A DNA stretch of 64,000 bases from contig NC_079234.1 in the NCBI RefSeq assembly GCF_028502605.1, positions 2,666,001-2,730,000 of the forward strand. The letters are read 5' to 3'. Under the pieces are notes generated by a model. The model did not search any database, was not told the origin of the DNA, and saw only the letters and a list, made by a program, of their open reading frames with translations. The stretch comes from Trichoderma breve (lineage: Eukaryota > Ascomycota > Sordariomycetes > Hypocreales > Hypocreaceae). Shown here piece by piece: positions 1-10,525 of this stretch (positions are counted from its first letter, which is position 1; the number at the start of each line of letters is the position of its first letter). Position numbers and translations under genes: made by a program.

Positions 1-1649
1 GGTCCAAAGGGGAAGATTTGGGGGGTGAGTAAGAGCTTGGTATGTGTGGATGTTAGCTTGATCCTGTTGATTGGCACCCGCCAAGAACTGCCCTGGGTGT
101 CATCTACATGTACCGACTACAAGAAACAGGCTCATCAAGGTCTACTGCATTTCATTGGCCTTTAACCCATGTGACAGATGTTTATGATGCTCTACTGGCT
201 GCTTTCTGTAATACAGATGAGGATGGTGGCTTGCTTCATGATCTGTTTTGGAGGAATTTGCAAGTGAGTCATGCTCTACATTGAGTCATCTTCACAGCCA
301 ACCACAATCCATCATTTGGAGTCAGACGAAGCAACCCATTGACGTCTCTCTGTTGCCATGTATTCCACCATAGGACAAGCAGCCATTATTAATAACTAAT
401 TGCAATGAACCAGCAGTCATGGCATCAAGCTGGACAGACTAAAGTTCTTCTTCTCTCCGCCCATTTTTTCTTCCTTCATCAACTCTCAGACGAGGCCTGT
501 CAAATGCCGTGCTTTTCGATGACGTGCAGTAAGGCAGCATTGTACTCTTTACATTTCACACGAGATTCAGACAAATTACATCCGGCACTTCACGTCAAGA
601 TTGGCAGAGAAGCAAAGGATAGCGGTAAGCGTATTAAGCATATACTCCAGACCTGCTTGAACAGGCAGGCGGCTATTCTTGAATACCTAAACGTACAATG
701 CCAGCAAGCAAGCAACGTATCAATTGGACAACTCATTCCACAGATATCCTTGCATCTTCCACCCGCTGATGATTTGTTTTCCTCCATGGAATTTCACTTA
801 ACGCCATCGATACATCCGCCATTGATCTCCATCCGGACCAGATCAGCATGTAAGTAAGATGCTATCCCGATCTAGTCAGACCGCTCTCTCTGATAAGCAG
901 AGCAAACGCAATGTGATTACGAAATTGGAGCTGCCAAGACAGGCCTGTTTGATTGAAAGATTAGAGGCCCTGCATTTGGCCATGGAGAGCAATCTCAGCG
1001 TGAATTCGTGGTCCTGGTAGAGATAGATTCAGTCCAGTCCAAGCCTTTTTCGACGGTCCCGGATCCAATCCCCACATAGCGGGATTCGACACATAATTGA
1101 CCCAGGTTGATATTCTATAAATTTGTCCAGGTCGTCGCCGTAAGTCGGCGTATTAGCCCAGCCAAGACCAATATCCGTCAGCAGCTGTTGAGTCTTTTCT
1201 TTTCTTTTCTTTTCTTTCTTCTCTCTTGTTACTGTGCTGTGTTGTGCTTTCTTGATATCTTTAAACAACATAATCCGCCGTTGTGGGCGTGTCACCAAAA
1301 ATTCAGCCATTCAGTTGGGGCCCTTAAGCCGTCGACGCAGGGACCAACGCCATAGCGTGCGATCTTCTCACTACTAGGCGCTATCGGAGAAAAAAAAAAA
1401 AAAAAAAAAAAAAAAGCAGAGCGACAAGACTAGATGCAAATGCTGCGCTGACTTCAAAACCAACAACCTGGTCGAATTCTGCAATTGCATCACATTCCGT
1501 ACCCAGTGATTCTTACGTGCATGCTCACGAGAGACAAATCCTGGTTGCGCGAGCATTCCTCCTGGCACCGAAAGACTCCGATTATAGGATCTGGCTGCAT
1601 GTGGTGAGAGACGCACGTACCAACAGCATCCGATATCAAATCACTACCA
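1..1649. other. Left flank without an assigned gene
   Basis: No complete gene is recognised here. A short open stretch on the plus strand (about 108-263) reads as plausible protein and ends at a GTGAGT donor-like site, but it has no identifiable partner exon. A pyrimidine (TTTTC) repeat lies near 1194-1221 and a run of 26 A at 1390-1415. The last few hundred bases probably hold the promoter and 5' leader of the C1-tetrahydrofolate synthase gene. Confidence 0.5.
1390..1415. repeat. A26 homopolymer
   Basis: Uninterrupted run of 26 A upstream of the C1-tetrahydrofolate synthase gene. The length may be affected by sequencing or assembly error. It could act as a nucleosome-excluding poly(dA:dT) promoter tract, which is inference. 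Confidence 0.9.
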
Positions 1650-4600
1650 ATGGCGCCTCATCAACGCCTGCGCACAGCAAGGCCAGTTTTCAGAAGCTCG
1701 TTGCGCTGTATCACAGGCGAGGCTGCGAGTTCAGCGAACATCGCCCGCCACTTGCCGCATATTTCCGGCAGCCCCAGGGCCCCAGGTGCGGCGACTTCGA
1801 GCCCCTCAGCGGCTGCACAGTACTTTTGTCCACTAACCCTGGCGTGGTTCCGCAGACACTATCGGCCATTTCTCCCCAGCATCGGTGACTATTCGGTCTT
1901 CCTTCTCTTCATTTTCTACCTCTTCGTTTCTGTCCTCGCCTCTCCTTTCCACTGGCAGATTGCCCTCGCAACTTCAGCAGCAGCGATCGTTTGGAACGAC
2001 AGCCGCCGCCATGGTTGCCACAAAGCTTGACGGCAACAGCATTGCCAAGGCCATTCGCGAACGGCTGGGCGCAGAAATTGCAGAGAAGCAGAAGAAGAAC
2101 CCCCGCTATCACCCCAGCCTCAGAATCATCCAAGGTACGACAGACAATGCGAAAGAGCGCTCTTTATAGAAATGAATCCAGGAAAAAGAAGAAGAAGAAA
2201 ACCCTCTTTCTTCTTGATTCTCTATTCAATCTGCTTTGCGTGAAATAGGAGCTAACTGACTTTTTTTTTCTTTCTAGTTGGCGATCGTTCCGATTCCAGT
2301 ACGTTTGCTCCCCACCTCATCCTTATCGCAACCCATGTCCATGTCGGCTCATCTTCGAACCGCGGCTGACTTTTCTCGCAGCTACCTATGTGCGCATGAA
2401 GCTCAAGGCCGCTGAAGAGGTAAGACATGTTGAACAATAGAAATCAAAATTGCCAAAAGAAATGTTCACCTAACATGCCGTCTCCAGGCCCGCATCGACT
2501 GCAAGCTGCTTCACTTCCCAGAGGACATTACCGAGATCGAGCTCCTTGACCAGATCCGTCGTCTTAACAACGACGATGCTGTCAACGGCATCCTTGTCCA
2601 GCTGCCTCTCCCCAAGCACATCTCGGAGGCAAGCATCACCTCTGCTGTCGCTGACGAGAAGGATGTTGACGGCTTTGGAACCAACAACATTGGCGAGCTT
2701 GCCAAGCGCGGCGGCCAGCCCATCTTCACTCCCTGCACTCCCAAGGGTGTCATCACCCTGCTGAAGGAAGCTGGCGTTGAGCTTGCTGGCAAGAATGCTG
2801 TGGTTATTGGCCGCAGCAACATCGTCGGTGGCCCTGTTACACAGCTCCTGAACCGAGCCAATGCCACCGTCACCATGTGCCACTCCGCCACGAGCGATCT
2901 CCCCGCTTACCTCAAGAACGCCGACGTTGTCGTCGTTGCCATTGGAGCTCCCAACTTTGTCAAGGGCGAGTGGTTGAAGCCTGGTGCTGTTGTCATCGAT
3001 GTAGGAACCAACTACATTCCCGATGCTACACGCAAGTCCGGCCAGCGACTTGTAGGTGACGTCGACTTCGACTCCGCCGTTGAGGTCGCTTCCGTCATTA
3101 CCCCCGTTCCAGGCGGTGTTGGCCCCATGACCGTTGCCATGCTGTTGGAGAACGTTGTCGAGGCCACAAACAGCTTTTTCGAGAATGAGAAGCTTAGGCA
3201 GACTGTGCCCCTCCCCCTTCACCTTCAGTCTCCCGTTCCGTCAGACATTGCCATCTCCCGCGCCCAAGCCCCCAAGCAGATTACCCGTGTCGCATCGGAA
3301 ATTGGTATTGAGTCCCACGAGCTGGAGCCTTACGGAGCATACAAGGGCAAGGTCGACCTTGGCTTGCTCAAGCGACTCGAGCATCGACGAAACGGCCGCT
3401 ATGTTGTTGTCACTGGTATCACCCCAACACCTCTTGGTGAGGGCAAGTCCACAACCACCATGGGTCTGGCTCAGGCCCTCGGCGCTCACGTTGGCCGAAT
3501 TTCTTTTGCCAACGTGCGACAGCCCAGCCAAGGACCGACATTCGGTATCAAGGGCGGTGCTGCCGGTGGAGGTTACAGCCAAGTCATCCCCATGGATGAG
3601 TTCAACATGCATCTCACAGGCGACATCCACGCCATCACCGCGGCGAACAACCTGTTGGCTGCCGCCATTGAGACGCGCATGTTCCACGAGAACACCCAGA
3701 AGGATGGCCCTCTGTACCGCCGTCTGGTACCTGCCAAGAACGGCGTGAGAAAATTCCTTCCCTCCATGCTGGGCCGTCTCAAGAAGCTTGGCATCGACAA
3801 GACCAACCCTGATGAGCTGACTCCTGACGAAATCCGCCGCTTCGTCCGACTGGATATCGACCCAGAGACCATCACCTGGAGGCGCGTATTGGACGTCAAC
3901 GATCGCCACCTTCGAGGCATCACTGTTGGCACCGCTCCCACAGAGAAGGGACACTCTCGTGAGACAGGCTTTGATATCTCTGTTGCCAGTGAGTGTATGG
4001 CCATCCTGGCGCTCAGCACCGACCTCGCCGACATGCGCAGCCGCTTGGGCCGCATGGTCATTGGCACCTCTCGCGGCGGCGATCCCGTCACTTGCGACGA
4101 CATTGGTGCCGGCGGTGCTCTTACCGCTCTGATGAAGGATGCTATCAAGCCTAACCTCATGCAGACGCTGGAGGGTACCCCCGTCTTCGTCCACGCGGGT
4201 CCTTTTGCCAACATCAGCATTGGCCAGAGCTCCATTCTTGCCGATAGACTGGCTTTGAAGCTTGCGGGTACTGAGCCCGATGAGGATCACAACGAAAAGA
4301 CGGGCTTCGTCGTCACCGAGGCCGGTTTCGACTTCACCATGGGTGGTGAGCGCTTCTTTAACATCAAGTGCCGCACTTCAGGTCTCGTGCCCGATGTTGT
4401 CGTCGTCGTCGCCACCATCCGTGCCCTCAAGGTGCACGGTGGGGGCCCCCCTATTGCTCCCGGCGCTGCCCTTGATGCTGTCTACAAGCAGGAGAATGTC
4501 GAAATCCTCCGAGCTGGTTGTGTCAACCTGAGGAAGCAGATTGCCAACGCCAAGTCTTTTGGCATCCCCGTTGTCGTTGCCATTAACAAGTTCGCTACCG

Positions 4601-5180
4601 ACACCGAGGCTGAGATCGCCGTCCTCCGTGAAGAGGCTATTGCCGCTGGTGCTGAAGATGCCATCCTTGCTGATCACTGGGCCAAGGGCGGTCTGGGTGC
4701 TGTTGACCTGGCCAAGGGAGTCATTGCTGCCAGCGAGAAGCCCAAGGAGCTGAAGCTGACTTATGGCCTTGACGGCTCGATCGAGCAGCGCCTCGAGGCC
4801 ATTGCTCAGAAGATGTACGGTGCTGCCAACGTCGAGTTCAGCGAGCTTGCTCAGAAGAAGATCGACACGTACACCAAGCAGGGCTACGGCAACCTGCCCA
4901 TCTGCGTCGCTAAGACTCAGTACTCTCTGTCTCACGACCCTGACCTGAAGGGTGCGCCCACTGGCTTCACGGTGCCCATCCGAGACGTTCGCATGGCTGC
5001 CGGTGCAGGTTACCTGTAAGTTGCTATTGCCCAATAAGATTTTTGAATGACTGTACTAATTCGTCTCCAAGGTATGCTCTGGCTGCGGATATCCAAACCA
5101 TTCCCGGTCTCCCCACCGCCCCTGGCTACCTCAACGTTGACGTCGACCTTGAGACTGGCGAGATTGACGGTCTTTTCTAA
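1650..5180 (+). CDS. MIS1/ADE3: C-1-tetrahydrofolate synthase (trifunctional), cytosolic start at 2011 with a possible mitochondrial start at 1650
   Basis: Trifunctional one-carbon enzyme: 5,10-methylene-THF dehydrogenase, methenyl-THF cyclohydrolase and 10-formyl-THF synthetase. Proposed exons for the short form are 2011-2134, 2278-2298, 2382-2419, 2488-5015 and 5072-5180 (939 residues, close to yeast Ade3/Mis1). The N-terminal ~310 residues are FolD-like (VGDRSDS, then GRSNIVGGP). The rest is formate-THF ligase with the P-loop [10 protein letters not shown] near residue 375. Introns carry GTACGA, GTACGT, GTAAGA and GTAAGT donors. ATG 2011 has a strong context (GCCGCCGCCATGG). The same frame stays open upstream and encodes a Ser/Arg-rich segment ending in RSFGTTAAA, typical of a mitochondrial cleavage region. 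An upstream exon 1650-1785 beginning [12 protein letters not shown], joined over an intron 1786-1855 (CAG|GTGCGG donor, CACTAAC branch, GCAG acceptor), adds 97 in-frame residues. The enzyme identity is certain; the leader exon is inference. Confidence 0.95.
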
Positions 5181-6383
5181 ATTCGTCGTCTACTTACCTT
5201 TTCTTTTTCTTCTTTTCTTTTCTTTTGGCATTCATGGGTTTTCCATGCATTGATTGCCACGTTATCAATGTTGGTGAAAACATATATATATACCCAGAGA
5301 CTCAACGTGGGGCACGATAAGGATGTATGGAATATGGGATTTTATGACGGCTGGTGCATCTTCAACATATGGCGCAGGCATGCAAGGTACCGGGTTATGA
5401 TTTGGATGATTGACCCGTTTAGAGTAAACAAGAGATGTTAGAGCATACAATAGAATTGCTTGGATAGCACCTTTTTTTGTTCCTCTCTTGTTCTTTTTAA
5501 GCTCTAGCAATGCCCGAGGTGGGCAGCTGCAAGGTATATACGAAGTACAACTTATGTACATGACAGCTCACCACAAGCAGCCCCTGGACTAATAGCCGAT
5601 GAGATTAAGTAAATATCTGTCCCTGCATTGGTGGATTGGTTACGGTAGAATAGATTGCACCCAGATTGCATCACAGACGTCGTATCGATGAACAGGTGGG
5701 TAACAAAAAGGCAGCTAGTTGAGATTGAGCCGGTTGGATGAATTGATCCGGATTGGGATTCGGAGGAACTCTCGGCCGAACAGAGGGCAATGCTGTTGGA
5801 GAGCACATTAAGGGACGAAATAAGATGAAATACTGATGCGGAAAAAGGCAACAAAGATGTGGATTGCACTGGAATGTTACGGATGAAATCGAGACGATGC
5901 TGATGGCTCATGAGGCTGAGACAAACGGCTACTCGTACGTGGACGGACAGAGTGGTAAGGCTAAATTGGTGGCATGTGGTGTAGGGAATACACGTATTAC
6001 TAGCTGTAGACCTTGACATGGGTTTCACAACATGCCAAGATATGGGGTATTGCGTCTTATGAACCGTTGGGATAAGAATTTGAAGGGTATGGTAATTAAT
6101 GCAGGCAATCTGAGGACTCGGATGGAGTATTTAAGCATTCGTTAATGGACATGGCTCCCTTGTATCATGCGAAAAGAACCGCAGTAGCAAGAAACGAATC
6201 AAACCGACAGCATATACAACATATGAAACGCATCTCTTTCCTCATGCTGCGGTTCGTCTGATGCTTGAAAAATGGCCCCTGGTATGGAATTACTCCCTTC
6301 GGATGTTTTGCCCTTTGCATCCATGACGGGGCGGCTTCCGCTAGCCCTACGGAATCCCGGCCTCCCACCAGTAGACAGCTTTT

Positions 6384-6397
6384 GGGGGGGGGGGGGG
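6384..6397. repeat. G14 homopolymer
   Basis: Run of 14 G in intergenic DNA between two genes. Exact length is uncertain because homopolymers are error-prone. Confidence 0.9.
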
Positions 6398-6815
6398 CAT
6401 GTCTTTCAGCACCTCAGCTTTTTAACACCTTGGTGGCCTGGCCTCGTCTGTGCGTGGTTTTTTCTGCTGTTTTATCGAAAATCGGCGTGCATCTGATTGG
6501 CAATGCTTACGAACTTGCAAATTAGGTAGAAGACGACGGCCAACGGGGAAAACGGCAAACCCGGAGGAGCTGGAGTCATCCATCGCTTAAGATAAGAGAC
6601 AAGTGACTCTTCCACACCCACTACGGGGTTCTAATATAGACGCCATGACCTGAAGTTCGGATGCGGGGGGGCCAGAAACATCGACTATGGAACACTTAAA
6701 CTGACACGGGGAGAGTTAGTCGGGGCGGGAGAGATTGAGGACCCCGTTTCTGTAACATGTGCTGCTGCGGCCTATCCCACATGCGCCTACAGTAGATCTG
6801 ACGTTAGTTGCCGTC

Positions 6816-6833
6816 TATATTTATATATTTATA
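6816..6833 (+). promoter_or_regulatory. TATA-like AT-rich element upstream of the P450 gene
   Basis: A stretch of alternating TATA/TTTATA about 290 bases upstream of the P450 ATG at 7119, followed by pyrimidine-rich DNA typical of a fungal transcription start region. Functional role is inference. Confidence 0.35.
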
Positions 6834-7118
6834 CTACCCTGCCCTGCCCTTCGATGAACTACTAGCTTCTCCTCTCATCTTGTCTTGTTCATTCCTTTTT
6901 CTTTCTTCTTCATTATCTCCCCTTTCCTCGGCCTTGCTTCTCTTTTTACGTTCGCTTCCTTCAGGGGCTGTTAGCGGCTTAGATTCAAGCCGGTGGTGAA
7001 ACTTTCGCCCCCCTCCGGCCCAGAACACAGCTTTTTGGAATTCCCGATTTACCGTTAGTAATATCTGCTTGCAACCTCGAATTCGTGGGGGGAAATCGTG
7101 CGTTGTCGTTCGACAGCC

Positions 7119-9228
7119 ATGTCGCTGATTCCCATTGCGGTTGCGGTGCTGGTCGCCTACGGCATCATCAACTGGGCCGTGAACCTGCGATATCACGTCA
7201 ATGAGGCCAAGAGAAGTGGTCTGCCTTATGTTGTCACTCGTGCGTTTGACCTTATGTAGCCTCGTTTCGTGGAACGTCTAGAATTTTGCTGACTTGGACA
7301 CCGTCGAATTTAAAGCGTGCTCCCCGTTTTGGCTGCCTTGGCAGGTCTCACATAAGCTATGGGTGCCCATCATCAAGCTATTCCCCAAGTCGTGGTGGGA
7401 TGGCTGGCTCGAGTATGGCTGAGTCTCTCTAAATATAGCTCAGCTGAAAAAAAGAGGCTAACATCTGTTGTTCTTCTCAGGATCATGATCCCCAACTTTG
7501 CATACCGGACTCGCCACGAATGGTTCGACAAGCTAGGCGAGTCTTTCCTGCTGGCTTCTCCCGGCAGGCTGGTGATGATGACGGACAATGCGGAAACCAT
7601 CCGTACCATTACGCTCAAACGGGAGCAGTTTCCCAAGTGGACCGCCGTCTACAGTATTCTGAGGCAGTTTGGCGAGAATGTGCTGACCACCGAAGGGAGC
7701 ATCTGGCGCATGCACCGCAAGGTCACGTCTGCCTCCTTCAATGAGAGGAACGCTGCCTTGGTGTTCCGCGAAGCTATTGCTCAGACGCAGGGCATGTTGC
7801 GTATGTGGACGGGTCCTACGGGTACCAGAACGGAGCCGCTGAAATCGCTTCAGCGTGACACCATGAAGCTAGCTCTGAACATCATCAGCTATGTTGGATT
7901 CGGCATGCGTCTGCTGTGGCCTGGCGAGGCGCACGCTGCAGGGACGGATCCCAAGATTGTCAAGTACGGCTCTCACGAGCCTTCAGATGGACACCAGCTG
8001 AGCTTCACGGACACTATGGAGATTCTTCTGCATTACCTCTTGCTTCTTCTTATTATTCCGCGGTGGATTCTGAGTGAGTCCTGCTCCCCTGGTCTTGCAT
8101 ATCTGTGCGTGCTGTGTGTGATACTAATGCAGCGTGACGGTAGGATTGATTCCCTCCGAGAAGGTCAAGAAAGCAGTGTTGTCTTATGATGAGTACGTTA
8201 GTTACATGAACGAGCTCTTGGATGAAAAGATTGAAGAAGCTCGCAAGGGAGAGCACGCAGAAGGCATGGATCTCATGGGACAGCTTGCGAAGTCGTGCTT
8301 TGGAACCGACAACAAAGACGCCACCTTGACGCGCGAGGAAATCATCGGCAATGCCTTCATCATGTTCGTGGCCGGCCACGAGACGACGGCCAACGCCATC
8401 CACTTCACCATCATCTATCTCGCAACCCACCCCGAGGCGCAGCGCAGGATGCAAAAGGACATTGACGATATCCTCGGAAACCAGGACCCCAAGGACTGGG
8501 ACTACGACAGCCTGATCAACCCGATGACTGCCAGCATGATTGGCGCCGCCATGTACGAGACGTTGCGATTGGTCCCCGCCGTGTCTGAGATTCCCAAGAA
8601 GATCTCGCCCGACGCCGACGAAAGCTTCGTCATGGACGGCACTCGATACGTGATTCCCAAGGACACGGGCATCTCATTGGTGACGGTGTCTACTCATGTG
8701 AACCCACGCTACTGGCCAACGCGCCCCAGCAAGATTACGCCCGGCAAATCCAACATCCTCGACTACGACCCTACGCGCTGGTTCCAGACGAAGGAGAAAC
8801 AGGACGGCCAGGGCAGCGAAGTCGTCGCCGGCGCCGATTCCGAAGATTTCGGCGGTTTCCAAGGCTCGGATATCAACGCGCAGCTCTTTAAGCCCGAGCG
8901 TGGATCCTACATTCCCTTTAGCGACGGAGCGCGGTCATGCCTGGGACGACGCATCGCCGTCGTGGAGATCATTGCGGCACTGGCAGTCATTTTCCGAAGC
9001 TACAGCATCGAGCTCGCCGTGGACGAGTGGGCGACTCCGGAACAGGTTGACAAGATGAGCCGGGACGAAAGGGCCCGTGTCTACAAGAAGGCTCAGGACA
9101 AGAGCCTGTGGACGGTGGGACAGGCATCGTCGAGGTTGACGCTGAATCTGCACGACGGCATGCATGTGCCTGTCCGGATTGCGAAGAGGGGAGAGGAGAA
9201 GTTTGTGGACTGGGTGGATAAGGAGTGA
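7119..9228 (+). CDS. Cytochrome P450 monooxygenase
   Basis: Membrane-anchored haem-thiolate monooxygenase; substrate not predictable. Proposed exons are 7119-7239, 7316-7412, 7481-8073 and 8144-9228, giving about 631 residues, on the long side for a P450. Residues 1-20 form a hydrophobic N-terminal anchor (MSLIPIAVAVLVAYGIINWA). Helix I oxygen-binding motif AGHETT lies at about 347-352, the K-helix ExxR (ETLR) at about 409-412, and the haem-binding loop FSDGARSCLG has the axial cysteine near residue 536. Introns have donors GTGCGT, GTATGG and GTGAGT; the last acceptor was chosen at 8143 because an upstream AG would put a stop in frame. About 45 extra residues after the haem domain (DKMSRDERARVYKKAQ region) make the C-terminal part longer than usual. 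It stands alone, without a reductase or biosynthetic backbone gene nearby, so detoxification or a peripheral tailoring role are both possible. The CYP family was not assigned. Confidence 0.93.
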
Positions 9229-10525
9229 TTTCGCCATCTACAGTACGAGGATTTTATGCAAAGAAGCGTTTTGGTTATATCAGTGTATTATAAGAACTCA
9301 GCTTACTACATGTACTTCTCTTGAGGATGAGCATCTCTTCTCGAAAAGAGACACACAAAAACACATAAAAAAAAGAGAGAAAATCAAAATGATGATATAA
9401 AAAGACAGTCGTATTGACCTGATTCTGATCTCGCAAGAGGACAACGCAGCACCCCATCATCCCATCCCGTGTGATTGATTACCTTGTCGTTGTGCCGGGC
9501 ATCAAGTGCGGAGCAACCCTGCAGTGGACATTCTCAACGGCCCCATCCTTGATGGCACTCGCAACAACAGGGGTGTCGATACAGGCGAGCATGGTGTTTG
9601 CTTTTGCTCTCGCCCGGATTCCCTCGAAAAACTCTCCCGCCGTTTCCAACCGTAATCAATCTCTCACAGCAGCAAAAAGGTAAAACCCGCATCAGCGGCG
9701 CAAACGGCCCCATTCGTCGCCATTTGGCTCAAAACTCGCCCATGCTTCAGCCACGCGCGCCGAAGCTTGGGTTCGAAAGGTACCGCGCTGTTAGTGCAGT
9801 ACCTCGGGCGGGCAGCACGTAGCCGCCTGCCAGCGTGGCACCTCGCAAACGCAGCAACAAGCTCAGGCGACTTGTGCCCCGCCTGCCCCGTTGAGCGTTT
9901 AGCCACACACACAGCAAAGCAGCGCGGGCAAGAAAACATCGGGGCTAGTCCTGAATGGGACAACATAAACAAGACAAATAGCTCGTCTTGGTCCCCCCGC
10001 GCGAATCTACTTTTGTGAGGGACCACCCCCCAGCAACGCAAGAAAAAAAAGAAGGGCACGAGAGAAGAGAGAAAACATTCGACATCCCGCTTTTATTTTT
10101 CTTTGCAAATCGCCACGATAGCCAATAAGGCCTACTAGCCCTACGTTATCTTAAAAGCAAACAAAAGCGAAAAGAGAAAAGAAGCTGCAGAAGAAAAAAA
10201 CGTGATTACTACGGAGACAAAAAGGTAACGGGAAAGCTTTGATCACATCCAACCAATCACTTAATTTAGTTTTTTTTTTTTTCTTTTGGAACGCAACACA
10301 CACACCGCAAGAATATCATTGGGCATCGAATCATTTCTCATCCTTCTTGATTCGACAACCTCTTTTTTTCTATTTTTTATTTTATAGCTCGATTTTATCT
10401 CCCGTCTTTGTTAGGGCCGCCTTTTATTTATTTTGGCGACGGATATCATCGCTATCGCGCATCGCATTGCATCGCATCGCTATCGCGACATTCTCATTCA
10501 CAACACAAACAAAACAAAGGCAACC
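9229..10525. other. Intergenic region and leader of the SAP/HeH-like membrane protein gene
   Basis: Holds the P450 3' end and the promoter/5' leader of the next gene. There is an A/G-rich stretch around 10040-10230, a T13 run at 10270-10282, and a cluster of short ATCGC-type direct repeats at about 10447-10490 just before the ATG at 10526. No gene is supported. Confidence 0.6.
10447..10490 (+). repeat. ATCGC short direct repeats in a 5' leader
   Basis: The pentamer ATCGC or near copies occurs about seven times (ATCGCTATCGCGCATCGC and on) within 45 bases, immediately upstream of the ATG at 10526. It may be a simple-sequence expansion in the 5' UTR; role unknown. Confidence 0.6.

Larger units (their letters stand above)
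5181..7118. other. Intergenic region between C1-THF synthase and P450
   Basis: No gene supported. It contains the C1-THF synthase 3' UTR (T-rich after 5180), a run of 14 G at 6384-6397 and, near the right end, AT-rich and pyrimidine-rich DNA that looks like the promoter and leader of the P450 gene. Open frames here (for example about 5550-6030 on the minus strand) have unremarkable composition and no recognisable domain. Confidence 0.6.

Noticed and set aside
1837..2010. Non-AUG start (GTG/ACG) as sole source of a mitochondrial C1-THF synthase form
   Set aside because: Possible, but the in-frame spliced leader from ATG 1650 explains the open frame better.
5552..6028. Minus-strand frame of about 158 codons downstream of C1-THF synthase
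   Set aside because: The apparent start is not ATG; composition is random and no domain is seen.
7119..9228. P450, MFS transporter and O-methyltransferase as a biosynthetic cluster
   Set aside because: They are 10-40 kb apart with housekeeping genes between, and no backbone synthase or cluster regulator is present.
9700..9830. GGTTCGAAAGG sequence resembling a tRNA T-arm
   Set aside because: No matching acceptor, D- or anticodon arms could be drawn.
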